Shown here in pieces: positions 17,820-27,000 of a stretch of 64,000 bases of DNA. Under the pieces are notes generated by a model that searched no databases, was not told where the DNA came from, and was given only the letters and a program-made list of their open reading frames with translations. Origin of the DNA: Bacteroidetes bacterium HGW-Bacteroidetes-8 (GTDB lineage: Bacteria > Bacteroidota > Bacteroidia > Bacteroidales > UBA932); contig PHCZ01000002.1 in assembly GCA_002840895.1 (NCBI GenBank), forward strand, positions 93,782 through 157,781, in the 5' to 3' direction. The first letter of the stretch is position 1. Each line of letters begins with the position of its first letter. A program made the position numbers and the translations under genes.

Positions 17820-18813
17820 TCTTAACCTCCTTCCCGAATCTTTCGGGTTTAAAATAGTTGTTCAGCAGGGGCACTGTAGCGTTCATTATAAGTATTGCAA
17901 ACGATATACCCTCCGGATATGCCCCGAAAAACCTGATTAGAACTGTAATTATCCCTATACCTACTCCATAAATTACCATACCTTTAGAACTCATTGGAGA
18001 GGTGACGTAATCTGTAGCCATAAAGATAGCACCCATCAATATACCCCCAGTTAGAATTGTGAATACAGGATCCGGAAATTGTTCCGGTTTGATGAGCCAG
18101 AAAATTCCCGAAAAAATTACCACACTACCCAATATTGAGAGTGGTATGTGTGGTCTTATAACTCTTCTTACGAGAAGGTATACCAGACCCAGCAGCAGAG
18201 CAAAAGCAGAGACCTCTCCCACAGAGCCGCCAATCTTACTAAAGAGCATCTGGGCATAGGAGAAGTCGTTCTGGGCAAATATCTCATCCATAGTCATTCC
18301 CTTTGAGAGACCCTCCTTTACAATCGAGAGGGCTGTTGCACCGGTTGAGGAGTCTATCCCTTCACGGAACCACGATGCAGGAGTTGTCCAGTCTGTCATA
18401 ATAACCGGAAAGGAGACTAACAGGAATACCCTTCCAACAAGGGCAGGATTAAAGAGATTCTGTCCCAATCCGCCAAAACTCATCTTAGCTATACCAATCG
18501 CTACAAGTGACCCAATAAATACAATCCACCAGGGAGAGTTGGGTGGCAGATTCAGGGCCAGAAGTAGCCCAGTAAGGGCTGCCGAGTAGTCCTTCACAGA
18601 TGGTTTCGCCTTAATTATATATTTTTGAATTGCATACTCAACAATCACACAGGTAATTGCACCAACAAATGCCAATTTTATGGCTGAGAACCCGAAGAAG
18701 TAGATAGAGACCAGCAGCGAAGGGGCAAGTGCTATGATTACATCTCTCATCAGGCCCCGTGTGCTCTCCTTTCCGTGAATATGGGGTGCAGGTGATACTA
18801 ATAGTTTTTTCAT
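17812..18813 (-). CDS. rnfD: RNF complex subunit RnfD
   Basis: 333 residues with about nine to ten membrane helices, in the NqrB/RnfD family. DSSTGATALS contains the threonine that takes covalent FMN. SPWWIVFIGSLVAIGIAKMSF and the downstream GGLGQNLFNPALVGR are typical family blocks. It forms part of the ion-translocating membrane module. It follows rnfC by 11 bp and overlaps rnfG, in the usual gene order. Confidence 0.96.
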   Translation of the reverse strand: MKKLLVSPAPHIHGKESTRGLMRDVIIALAPSLLVSIYFFGFSAIKLAFVGAITCVIVEYAIQKYIIKAKPSVKDYSAALTGLLLALNLPPNSPWWIVFIGSLVAIGIAKMSFGGLGQNLFNPALVGRVFLLVSFPVIMTDWTTPASWFREGIDSSTGATALSIVKEGLSKGMTMDEIFAQNDFSYAQMLFSKIGGSVGEVSAFALLLGLVYLLVRRVIRPHIPLSILGSVVIFSGIFWLIKPEQFPDPVFTILTGGILMGAIFMATDYVTSPMSSKGMVIYGVGIGIITVLIRFFGAYPEGISFAILIMNATVPLLNNYFKPERFGKEVKNG

Positions 18814-18824
18814 AGTGATATCTG

Positions 18825-20162
18825 TTACTTTTTAGGTCTGCTTCTGATAATTCTTAAAACCTGAGCCTTGGTAAGTCTTATGGTATCCAGCAGAGGAATG
18901 TTTGCCGGGCAGGAGTACATACAGCATCCGCACTCAATACAGTCGTGGACCATATTTATCTCGAGATCTTCAAGCCTGTCAGCTCTTGATAATCTGTTAA
19001 GTAGATATGGCTCCAGACCCATCGGGCATACATCAACACACTTTCCGCAGCGAATGCAGTTTCCCTCTACCCCTCTTCTGGTCTCCCTATCTGTAAGAAG
19101 AAGAAGTGCAGATGTACTCTTTACAGATGCTGCCTCCATCTTTGATATCGCCTTACCCATCATCGGACCACCATTTACAAGCTTAACGGCATCTTTCGGA
19201 AAACCTCCGATTGCATACATTATTGAGTCAAAACTGGTACCCACCCTTAGTCGGAAATTTCGCTGCTCGGTCATACACTTTCCGGTAACTGTTACTACAC
19301 CGTCAATCAACGGTTTGTTCTTTTGAATTGCCTCGTAAACTGCAAGAGCGGTTCCTACGTTATGAACAACAACACCGGTATCTATAGGAAGCCCCATTGA
19401 AGGTACCCTCCTTTTGAGAATCGCATCAATGAGCTGTTTTTCTCCACCTTGAGGGTACATTTTTTTTAGGGTTACTATTTTAATCTCCTTATAACCTTTT
19501 GATGCAACAGCTTTCAATTTTTTTATTGCAGCCGGTTTGTTCTCCTCAACTCCAAAGTATGCCTTTTTTACACCAAGGGCCTTCATCATAATTTTGGTGC
19601 CTATAAGAATCTGCTCGGTTGACTCCAGCATTACCCTATAATCAGATGTTAGGTAAGGTTCGCATTCTGCTCCGTTAATCATCAGGAACTCAGCCTTTTT
19701 ATTTGGTGGTGGAGAGAGTTTGATATGGGTAGGAAAAGCTGCCCCGCCAAGTCCGACAACTCCTGCATCGGCAATTTTGCCAATGATCTCTTTGCTCTCC
19801 ATAGAGATCTCTCTAACAATATCCTCAGATCTGTCAATCCCCTCTACCCACTCATCTCCCTCTACCTTAATGATGATATGTGGCACCAGATTTCCTGAGA
19901 GGTCCGGATAAGGCTCAATAGAGGTCACTGTTCCCGAAACCGACGAATGGATATTGGCAGATATAAAACCGCTGGCCTTTGCTATAAGCTGACCTGTCTT
20001 AACCGTATCACCTTTGGCAACAACCGGCTCTGCCGGTGCACCAAGATGCTGCGATAAGGAGATATATGCCGTATCCATAAGCGGGAAATTCTCGATTGCA
20101 GCATTTGCGGATATCTTATTATCGCCCGGATGAATACCGCCAATTGAAAATGTTCTGCTCAT
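18825..20162 (-). CDS. rnfC: RNF complex subunit RnfC
   Basis: 445 residues, the peripheral NADH-binding subunit. The N-terminal barrel-sandwich region is followed by a glycine-rich NADH/FMN site (GLGGAAFPTHIKL and INGAECEPYLTSD). Two 4Fe-4S motifs occur near the C-terminus: CIRCGKCVDVCPMGL and CIECGCCMYSCPANI. It exchanges electrons between NAD and the iron-sulfur chain of RnfB. The length is that of the short form without the alanine-rich C-terminal extension of enteric RnfC. It lies 12 bp after rnfB. Confidence 0.97.
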   Translation of the reverse strand: MSRTFSIGGIHPGDNKISANAAIENFPLMDTAYISLSQHLGAPAEPVVAKGDTVKTGQLIAKASGFISANIHSSVSGTVTSIEPYPDLSGNLVPHIIIKVEGDEWVEGIDRSEDIVREISMESKEIIGKIADAGVVGLGGAAFPTHIKLSPPPNKKAEFLMINGAECEPYLTSDYRVMLESTEQILIGTKIMMKALGVKKAYFGVEENKPAAIKKLKAVASKGYKEIKIVTLKKMYPQGGEKQLIDAILKRRVPSMGLPIDTGVVVHNVGTALAVYEAIQKNKPLIDGVVTVTGKCMTEQRNFRLRVGTSFDSIMYAIGGFPKDAVKLVNGGPMMGKAISKMEAASVKSTSALLLLTDRETRRGVEGNCIRCGKCVDVCPMGLEPYLLNRLSRADRLEDLEINMVHDCIECGCCMYSCPANIPLLDTIRLTKAQVLRIIRSRPKK

Positions 20163-20174
20163 ATATTATATTTA

Positions 20175-21035
20175 TTACTGTTCTACATTTATGCTCTCTA
20201 CAGGCTTAGGCAACCTTACTGGGAAGTTAACTTCCCAAATCGCGTGAGTTGGACACTCAGTAACACATTTCCTGCAAAGTTTACACTTGTTGTAATCTAT
20301 GTAGGCAAGGTTATTAGAAATTGTGATAGCATCAAAAGCACAAACTTTCTGACACTTAAGGCAACCGATACACGCAACGGCGCAAGCTTTTCTCGCTACC
20401 CCTCCCTTATCTTTATTGATACAAGAGACAAATATCCGTCTGTTTTTTGGCCCCTTGTTTCTTAGCTCAATTATAAATTTAGGGCAAGCCTTTACACAAG
20501 CGTTGCAAGCTGTGCACTTATCCTGATCTACCTCAGGCAGGCCGGTGCGAGGATCCATTCTTATTGCATCAAAACTACAAGCTACAACACAATCACCGTG
20601 ACCAAGACAGCCGTAACTGCAACCGGTATCTCCACTGTAAAGAGTTGACATTACTGCACAAGAGGAATATCCGTCGTAGTGGTTTGTCTTCTCTCTAGTA
20701 TCACAGTTACCATTACACCTCACAACGGCTACCTGAGGTGCCTTCTCTGCGACTGTCATCCCCAAATAGGAGGCAACGCTCTTCATAACCTCATTCCCCC
20801 CCACAGGGCAGGATAGTGCATCCAGGGAGTCTGCCTTTACACACCCTTCGGCAAATGCACGGCACCCCGCAAAACCACAACCTCCGCAGTTGGCTCCGGG
20901 CAAAATTGCCTCTACATCGTCAATTCTGGGATCCTCTTCCACTTTAAATTTCTGTGCGACAAAATAGAGTACCAGGGCCAGTACCAGGCCAAGGAGAGTG
21001 AGGCTGACAATTGTAAAAATAATTGTAGTTGTCAT
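20175..21035 (-). CDS. rnfB: RNF complex subunit RnfB (ferredoxin-like, multiple 4Fe-4S)
   Basis: 286 residues. One N-terminal membrane helix (about 3-27) anchors a cytoplasmic iron-sulfur domain. CGGCGFAGCRAFAEGC is the Fe-S motif special to RnfB. Further ferredoxin-type motifs follow: CTACNACVKACP, CIGCLKCQKVC and CKLCRKCVTECP, plus extra cysteines in GCSYGCLGHGDC. It is the entry point for electrons from soluble ferredoxin. Its start overlaps the stop of the RseC-like gene by one base, so the two are coupled. Confidence 0.97.
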   Translation of the reverse strand: MTTTIIFTIVSLTLLGLVLALVLYFVAQKFKVEEDPRIDDVEAILPGANCGGCGFAGCRAFAEGCVKADSLDALSCPVGGNEVMKSVASYLGMTVAEKAPQVAVVRCNGNCDTREKTNHYDGYSSCAVMSTLYSGDTGCSYGCLGHGDCVVACSFDAIRMDPRTGLPEVDQDKCTACNACVKACPKFIIELRNKGPKNRRIFVSCINKDKGGVARKACAVACIGCLKCQKVCAFDAITISNNLAYIDYNKCKLCRKCVTECPTHAIWEVNFPVRLPKPVESINVEQ

Positions 21036-21463
21036 TATTCGCTAAATTTTTCAATAGTAAAAACAAATTCTCTCTTTAGTTTATCTCTGAATAACCAGAT
21101 GATAATATAATAGAGAGATATGGCACCGATTATGGAGAGTCCGACAGCAAGCTCAGAAAATCCAACAGTAGACAAAGATATTAATAAAACTAGAAGAATG
21201 AGCAGGGGAATAAGATAAGAGAGCCACAGAGCTCTGTATCCCAAGGTCTTTTTTAGTAAAAGATTTACCTTCTCACCCACTTCGTAAGTATCAAATCCGG
21301 TATTCTCAACATCTACCTCTTTAACCTTTACATCACCAAGGGTGCATACACCCTTTGCGTGACAAGAGGAGCAGGCAGATTTATTAAGAATCTCTACCGT
21401 AATATAATTAATATCTATTGAGGTTATAATACCTTCGTGGTTAACATAGTCCTGTTTACTCAT
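21035..21463 (-). CDS. SoxR-reducing system RseC/MucC family protein
   Basis: 142 residues with an N-terminal soluble part containing CSSCHAKGVC and two membrane helices at about 72-92 and 97-117. RseC-like proteins often sit beside RNF genes; in enteric bacteria the related Rsx system keeps SoxR reduced. Here it immediately precedes rnfB, which agrees with a role in assembling or tuning RNF. The cysteine cluster may bind an iron-sulfur centre or take part in redox exchange; this is inference. Coupling to rnfB is by TAATG. Confidence 0.88.
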   Translation of the reverse strand: MSKQDYVNHEGIITSIDINYITVEILNKSACSSCHAKGVCTLGDVKVKEVDVENTGFDTYEVGEKVNLLLKKTLGYRALWLSYLIPLLILLVLLISLSTVGFSELAVGLSIIGAISLYYIIIWLFRDKLKREFVFTIEKFSE

Positions 21464-21465
21464 TG

Positions 21466-22296
21466 TTATCTTATTTTGCTCGAAAGCGGATGTTTCAGAT
21501 TTTTATAAGAGGAGATTCTCCCTGTAACCTTTCCTACAATAATAGGCGTTTCAAACATAAGAGGAATTCTATTTTTATCGTCACTTACCCAAATAACCAG
21601 CTCCTCCTTGCCGGAGAATACTTCACCAACAACCACCCTTGCAGCAAACTTAAGTGTCCGGAACTGACCCATCCCCGGAACTCTTTTAATCTCAGGTCCA
21701 ATATATCTGTAGTATAGATCAAAAATCTCATCGTCAATTGCAAATGATATTGGCTGCTCAACACCCGGAAGGATCTTGGAGAAGTCCATATTCCTTGAGA
21801 AATAGAAGAGGGAGACAAGGTCAAAAGTACACTCCCTTCCCTTTAGCAGTGTGTCTTTAGACGGCTGATCCAACCTCTGAACATTTGCATTTATTGAGTA
21901 GTCCGGATTAAATTTGTACCAGTTTTTCATTCTGTATCTCCCCTCTGAGATATCCCTGTGAAAATAGAAGGGTCGTCCGTTAGTGGTATTGAATTTAGAT
22001 TCAAAGAGATCCTTAACCTTAAAAAACATCTCGTAGAATTTATAGCTGTAACCGGTAATAATTGAATGGAAATAATCTCCGTAAACATTATCACTCAACC
22101 TCTTAAGAGAGACAACAGCCTCACCCACATCGGTCTTAATGACTCCCCAGGTGTAGTTTATAACATACACAACCCTCTCTCCGTCATCAAATGCTCTATC
22201 GTTTTCGGGAATATTATTTACAGGGGCACACGGCTTAACCTGCCCTTTTACAGGTATAATCATTAAGAAGAGTATGATTACTAAAATAGCTCTCAT
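21466..22296 (-). CDS. DUF3108 domain-containing exported protein
   Basis: 276 residues with a signal peptide (about 1-18, ending in VKG). The body, from GERVVYVINYTWGVIKTDVG onward, matches the beta-rich DUF3108 family, including DVGEAVVSLKRL and a C-terminal VWVSDDKNRIPLMFE block. It is probably periplasmic; the function is unknown. It lies two bases after dnaB and two bases before the RseC-like gene on the same strand, so it is part of a long co-directional run, though that need not mean a shared function. Confidence 0.83.
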   Translation of the reverse strand: MRAILVIILFLMIIPVKGQVKPCAPVNNIPENDRAFDDGERVVYVINYTWGVIKTDVGEAVVSLKRLSDNVYGDYFHSIITGYSYKFYEMFFKVKDLFESKFNTTNGRPFYFHRDISEGRYRMKNWYKFNPDYSINANVQRLDQPSKDTLLKGRECTFDLVSLFYFSRNMDFSKILPGVEQPISFAIDDEIFDLYYRYIGPEIKRVPGMGQFRTLKFAARVVVGEVFSGKEELVIWVSDDKNRIPLMFETPIIVGKVTGRISSYKNLKHPLSSKIR

Positions 22297-22298
22297 TC

Positions 22299-23804
22299 CT
22301 AAAATTCTCTGTCAAAATCCGAATTAGAACGAAACTCCTCCTGGTTCATCTTAGATGGGTATGTCTCTACAGAGCCTGTTGCAAAAGGGTCTCTTGAAAG
22401 TGCAGAGTCTGTCATATCTACAAACTTAACCTCGGCGCTACGGAATCTCAACTGAACATCGCAAACTGCCCCGTTCCTGTGTTTAGCGATAATAATATCT
22501 GAAACCCCTTTCAGTGCAGGGTTGTCATCACCTATGCTATAATAATCCTGCCTGTGAATGAATAAAACCAGGTCTGCGTCCTGCTCAATTGCACCCGACT
22601 CCCTCAGGTCGCTTAGTTGTGGTCTTTTTGTTCCACCCCTTGTCTCCACTGCACGACTTAGCTGTGATAGAGCTATTACAGGTACATTAAGCTCTTTTGC
22701 TATTGCTTTTAGCGATCTTGATATTGCAGATACCTCCTGCTCCCTCATCCCCCTAAGCTCCGAGGGTCCGGTCATAAGCTGCAGATAGTCAATAACAATC
22801 ATCTTAACCCCGTGTATTGACACAAGCTTGCGAGCTTTGGAGCGAAGTTCGTTTATGGATAGAGATGGGGTATCATCTATATAGAGAGGGGCCTTTACCA
22901 ACTGTTTAAGTCTGGTGTGAAGTTGCTCCCATTCATAATCTTTGAGTTTTTTTCCCCCCTTTATTTTATCCGAGTCCAGTCCGGTCTCACTTATCATCAG
23001 ACGTTTTACAAGTTGCAATGAGGACATCTCCAGAGAGAAAAAAGCTACCGGAACTTTATGCTCAACAGCCATATTGCGGGCCATAGTCAGCACAAAGGCT
23101 GTCTTACCCATTGATGGCCTGGCAGCAATAATTATAAGGTCGGAGGGTTGCCAGCCTAAAGTTACCCGATCAATTGATGTGTAGCCGGAGGGAATTCCAC
23201 TAAGCCCGTCGGTCCTTAGCTGGTTCTTCTCAAGGTCATCTATTGCGTGATTTATTACATACTGTACAACCTGAGCCTCCTTGCGCATATTCCTGTCGGC
23301 AAGAGTGAAAATCTTTTGCTGAGTACCATCCAGAAGCTCATCTACCGAAATTGTATCGTCAAATGCGTCCTTCTGAACACCATAGGATATAGATATAAGC
23401 TCCCTCTGAATATATTTTTGGAGTAGAATCTTTGCGTGATAATCTATATGGGCTGCAGCTCCTATCTTCATACTAAGCTGGCTCAGATACGAAACCCCCC
23501 CTATACTCTCCAGCTCTCCCTGTCCCTTAAGCTCTTCGGAGACGGTGAAGATATCGACAGGTGCGTGCCTTAGCGCCAGTGCAGATATTGCAGTAAATAT
23601 TTTCTTGTTTGTCTCTTTATAGAAGCAATCCGGGCTAATGATATCCAGGACATCGGTTACAGCAGTAGGCTCCAGCATCAGGGCTCCAAGTACAGCCTCC
23701 TCAATATCCACGGCCTGAGGTGGCCTCTTGCCCATCTCCAACCCCAAAACATCAATATTGGTTTCGTTACTCCTGGGCTTGCCCCTGCCTGTTATCTTCG
23801 CCAT
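22299..23804 (-). CDS. dnaB: replicative DNA helicase DnaB
   Basis: 501 residues. The N-terminal DnaB domain (about 28-130) binds primase. A linker leads to the RecA-type ATPase domain with Walker A ARPSMGKT at 228-235, and further motifs KMIVIDYLQLM and ALSQLSRAVETR. It unwinds the replication fork as a hexamer. No intein is present. The C-terminus has a short acidic and polar tail. It follows the aminotransferase gene by 11 bp. Confidence 0.97.
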   Translation of the reverse strand: MAKITGRGKPRSNETNIDVLGLEMGKRPPQAVDIEEAVLGALMLEPTAVTDVLDIISPDCFYKETNKKIFTAISALALRHAPVDIFTVSEELKGQGELESIGGVSYLSQLSMKIGAAAHIDYHAKILLQKYIQRELISISYGVQKDAFDDTISVDELLDGTQQKIFTLADRNMRKEAQVVQYVINHAIDDLEKNQLRTDGLSGIPSGYTSIDRVTLGWQPSDLIIIAARPSMGKTAFVLTMARNMAVEHKVPVAFFSLEMSSLQLVKRLMISETGLDSDKIKGGKKLKDYEWEQLHTRLKQLVKAPLYIDDTPSLSINELRSKARKLVSIHGVKMIVIDYLQLMTGPSELRGMREQEVSAISRSLKAIAKELNVPVIALSQLSRAVETRGGTKRPQLSDLRESGAIEQDADLVLFIHRQDYYSIGDDNPALKGVSDIIIAKHRNGAVCDVQLRFRSAEVKFVDMTDSALSRDPFATGSVETYPSKMNQEEFRSNSDFDREF

Positions 23805-23815
23805 CTGTAATGCAG

Positions 23816-25021
23816 TTACTTGGTTAATCTGTTTAAAGCCTTTAATATCCTCTCAATAGCATATTCTATCTCTCCAAAGGAAATCGTCAGAGGAGGAGCT
23901 ATTCTGAACGCCGACGGACAGAAAAGGAACCAGTCGCTCAGCACCCCCTCTTCAATAAGCAGCGGAAGAGCCCTCTTTGCATAATCTTCATCGATAAGGT
24001 CTACTGCAATAAGAAGTCCCTCTGCCCTAATCTCTTTCACCAACGGATGATCTTTAAGCCTATCTACAAATATAGCACTCTTTTCATTAACCATTGCAAC
24101 CCAATTCTCCTTTAAAAGCAATTTTAGTGAGGCAAGAGCTGCTGCACAACAGACCGGGTGCCCACCAAACGTTGTAATGTGTCCAAGTACCGGATTGGAG
24201 ATAAAATCGCTCATCAGAGAGGATGAGGCAACTACTGCACCAAGAGGCATACCTCCTCCCAAAGCTTTTGCCAAGGTTACAATATCCGGAACTACCCCGT
24301 ACTTCTGATGAGAGAAGAGCTCTCCTGTTCTGCCAAACCCGGTTTGAATCTCATCAAATATAAGAAGTGTCCCGGTTTGGTTACATCTCTCCCTTAAGGC
24401 TTTAAGATAACCATTTTGCGGTGAGATGACTCCGGCCTCCGCCATTACAGGCTCTGCAATAACACAAGCACATCTGTCGGTGATTTGAGAGAGATCTTCT
24501 AAAGAGTTAAACCTTATATGGCGTACCTGAGGCAGGAGCGGACGGAATGAGCTTTTATACTCCTCACTACCCATTACGCTTAGTGCTCCGTGAGTACTTC
24601 CGTGATAACTGCCGTAAAAAGAGATCATCTCCCCTCTGTTGGTGTGCCTTTTTGCTAACTTAAGCGCAACTTCATTTGCCTCGCTGCCGGAGTTGACATA
24701 GTAAACTGAGTTGAGGCGACTATCCAGCTGTGCTGTGAGCAGTGCAGCGTGTTCAACCTGAGGGCTCTGAATTACCTCTCCGTATACCATCAGATGCATA
24801 TGTCTGTTTATCTGATTAACAACACTGTCAATAATCTCTCTGTTTCCGTGCCCTATATTGGAGACGCAAACACCGGAGACCAGATCAATAATTTTCTTGT
24901 TGTCGGAGGTAAAGAGAAAGACCCCCTCTGCCCTTTGGATCTCAATACCTAAAGGAGAGGGGGATGTTTGTGCTATATGTTTAAAAAACAGCTCCCTTGT
25001 TGTATAGGGCACTGTACTCAT
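23816..25021 (-). CDS. class III PLP-dependent aminotransferase (acetylornithine/aspartate aminotransferase family)
   Basis: 401 residues, full length for class III aminotransferases. GSEANEVALKLAKRHTNRGE and SFYGSYHGSTHGALS are cofactor-phosphate and stacking blocks. FDEIQTGFGRTG has the conserved aspartate, and TLAKALGGGMPLGAV carries the lysine that holds pyridoxal phosphate. The family uses an omega-amino group such as acetylornithine, ornithine or GABA as donor; I cannot fix the substrate. No arginine or lysine biosynthesis genes are nearby. The stop of the zinc-ribbon gene is directly adjacent to its start. Confidence 0.9.
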   Translation of the reverse strand: MSTVPYTTRELFFKHIAQTSPSPLGIEIQRAEGVFLFTSDNKKIIDLVSGVCVSNIGHGNREIIDSVVNQINRHMHLMVYGEVIQSPQVEHAALLTAQLDSRLNSVYYVNSGSEANEVALKLAKRHTNRGEMISFYGSYHGSTHGALSVMGSEEYKSSFRPLLPQVRHIRFNSLEDLSQITDRCACVIAEPVMAEAGVISPQNGYLKALRERCNQTGTLLIFDEIQTGFGRTGELFSHQKYGVVPDIVTLAKALGGGMPLGAVVASSSLMSDFISNPVLGHITTFGGHPVCCAAALASLKLLLKENWVAMVNEKSAIFVDRLKDHPLVKEIRAEGLLIAVDLIDEDYAKRALPLLIEEGVLSDWFLFCPSAFRIAPPLTISFGEIEYAIERILKALNRLTK

Positions 25022-25837
25022 CTACTCAGCCTCAAAATCGCCGTTAACAAGAATTCTTCCGCAGTATTCGCAAACAATTATTTTTTTGCTGGACGCTATA
25101 TCCATCTGCCTTTGTGGAGGAATCTTATTAAAACAGCCGGAGCAGGAGTCCCTCCTTACAGTTACTACTGCAAGTCCGTTCCTGGCGTTTGATCTTACTT
25201 TTTTATATGCAGCTAATAGCCTTGCATCTATCTGAGATTGAATCTCTGAAGAGTATTTAAGAAGCTCCTCCTCCTCTTTGGATGTCTCAAGAACAATGGA
25301 GTCAAGCTCTCTCTTCTTGTTTTCCAGATCCAAAGCTCTCTCATCCAGTGCCTTAATAGTTTCTGCAAGAGTTACTTTTTTATCTGCTATAATGAGAGTG
25401 TTCTCTTTGATTCTCTTCTCCGAAAGCTGAACTTCAAGACCCTGAAACTCTATCTCTTTTGATAGAGAGTCATACTCTCTGTTATTCTTGACATTATTCT
25501 GCTGCGAAGTGTACTTCTCGATAAGAGACTTTGAGTTCTCCATATCAATCTTCTTTTGAGCAAGGCTTTTCTCAATCTCTTTCAACTCCACCTGAAGATT
25601 TTCAACTCTGGTTTTAAGCCCGAGAATATCATCTTCAAGATCCTGAACTTCAAGTGGTAGTTCTCCTCTTAAAAGGTGGATCTGGTCTATCTGGGAGTCT
25701 GTCTGCTGTAGCTTATAAAGCAGAAAAAGTTTAGATTCCATGCTGAGGTCACCCTCTACCGAGCTCTTTTGTAGTGAGATAAATGTTCCTCCGTCCAACG
25801 GGGTCTCTATCGTTGCTTTTGTTTTAGCTGCTGACAT
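25022..25837 (-). CDS. coiled-coil protein with C4-type zinc ribbon
   Basis: 271 residues. Residues about 40-195 form a long, highly charged coiled coil (LPLEVQDLEDDILGLKTRVE and onward). A C-terminal zinc ribbon uses two CxxC pairs, CSGC and CEYC. This architecture is the widespread C4-type zinc ribbon family (nucleic-acid-binding protein of unknown role) that neighbours Nif3-like genes in many bacteria. It begins six bases after the Nif3-like gene here, in agreement. The first 32 residues are poorly conserved in character; an internal ATG at 25741 is an alternative start. Confidence 0.87.
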   Translation of the reverse strand: MSAAKTKATIETPLDGGTFISLQKSSVEGDLSMESKLFLLYKLQQTDSQIDQIHLLRGELPLEVQDLEDDILGLKTRVENLQVELKEIEKSLAQKKIDMENSKSLIEKYTSQQNNVKNNREYDSLSKEIEFQGLEVQLSEKRIKENTLIIADKKVTLAETIKALDERALDLENKKRELDSIVLETSKEEEELLKYSSEIQSQIDARLLAAYKKVRSNARNGLAVVTVRRDSCSGCFNKIPPQRQMDIASSKKIIVCEYCGRILVNGDFEAE

Positions 25838-25843
25838 AATCTA

Positions 25844-26620
25844 TTAATGGTAGTATATGGGATTATTATTTCTTTCACTGATGTGAACTGCAAAGTTAGG
25901 TATTTTTTTCAAAATAACAGACATCAGTAGTTCAAGGACATCTATCTCACTCTCATAGTGACCAATATCCATAATCATAAACTCATCTTCACAGAAATAG
26001 TTATGATATGAGACATCTCCGGTTATAAATATTTGGGCTCCGGAAGCTCTCGCAGCCGGAATCAGAGAGACACCGCTGCCTCCGCAGAGAGCGACCCTCG
26101 ATATTTTATTCTCTGTTGGTTTTGATGTCCTTACAACCTTTAGTGAGAATCTCTCTTTTACCATTTTAATAAATGGATTAAAATCCATAGGGTCAACCAG
26201 ATCACCAACAATACCTAGTCCGGTTTCACTATCCTGTTGGGGCATTAAAATTTTTGTAGCTCTTAGTTCGATTCTCTCTGCCATAAGAGCACTTACTCCA
26301 AGGGGAACCTTATCTATATTTGTGTGAACGGAGTATACCACGATATCTTTTTTAATTATAGAAGATATCATCCTCTCCTGTACTGTCTCTGTGCCTATTT
26401 TTTTAATGCCCTTGAATATTAGCGGGTGATGAGTGATTATCATATCTGCACCAATCTCAATAGCCTCCAGAATAAGTTCCGGTGTGCAATCCAGCCCAAG
26501 AAGAACAGACTTCACCTCCCTCTGGGTGTCGCCGGCCATCAGCCCTGAGTTATCCCACTCCTCCTGTATGTTTCGTGGAGCAAACTCCTCTATTACAGAT
26601 ATTATATCTATTGCTTTCAT
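25844..26620 (-). CDS. Nif3-like dinuclear metal-centre protein (YbgI family)
   Basis: 258 residues from the ATG at 26620. WDNSGLMAGD, the pair of histidines in IITHHPLIFKG, and the C-terminal DIGHYESEIDVLE supply the metal ligands of the two-metal site. The size fits the short YbgI type without the PII-like insert. These proteins form toroidal hexamers; the reaction is not settled, with GTP cyclohydrolase I type 2-like activity often assigned by similarity. A TTG six bases earlier is a less likely start. The gap to the preceding merR stop is only two bases. Confidence 0.9.
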   Translation of the reverse strand: MKAIDIISVIEEFAPRNIQEEWDNSGLMAGDTQREVKSVLLGLDCTPELILEAIEIGADMIITHHPLIFKGIKKIGTETVQERMISSIIKKDIVVYSVHTNIDKVPLGVSALMAERIELRATKILMPQQDSETGLGIVGDLVDPMDFNPFIKMVKERFSLKVVRTSKPTENKISRVALCGGSGVSLIPAARASGAQIFITGDVSYHNYFCEDEFMIMDIGHYESEIDVLELLMSVILKKIPNFAVHISERNNNPIYYH

Positions 26621-26622
26621 TA

Positions 26623-26961
26623 TCAAAGGGAGTCGGAAACCTCTTTAAGCCTCTCTTTTATCCCGGAGAGAATCTCAACCACATCTACCCTCCTGTCAAC
26701 TCCGCTCTTATTGTCCTTAAGTCTTTTTGATGCTCCCTCAAGAGTCATCCCTCTCTCTTTTACAAGATAGTGGATAAGTCTGAAATTAGTTACATCATCT
26801 GCAGTGAATAGTCTGTTACCCTTTTTATTTCTTGCAGGTTTTATATACTCAGGAAATTTCTGAGCCCAGAATCTCACAAGGGATGTGTTCTCCCCTAGAA
26901 TTTCAGCCACTTCACCAATCGTGTAGTAAAGCTTCTCAATTTTAAACTCTTTGTAAGGCAT
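26623..26961 (-). CDS. MerR-family transcriptional regulator
   Basis: 112 residues. The N-terminal winged helix is clear: YYTIGEVAEILGENTSLVRF, then the wing KGNRLFTADDVTNFRLIHYL. It ends in a short dimerisation helix and has no effector-binding domain and no cysteine ligands, so it is not a metal sensor of the classic type. It lies between the M23 peptidase genes and the Nif3-like gene on the same strand. Its targets are unknown. Confidence 0.9.
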   Translation of the reverse strand: MPYKEFKIEKLYYTIGEVAEILGENTSLVRFWAQKFPEYIKPARNKKGNRLFTADDVTNFRLIHYLVKERGMTLEGASKRLKDNKSGVDRRVDVVEILSGIKERLKEVSDSL

Positions 26962-27000
26962 AATATAAAGAATTAAAGGGTTACTAATTTAAATGGAGCT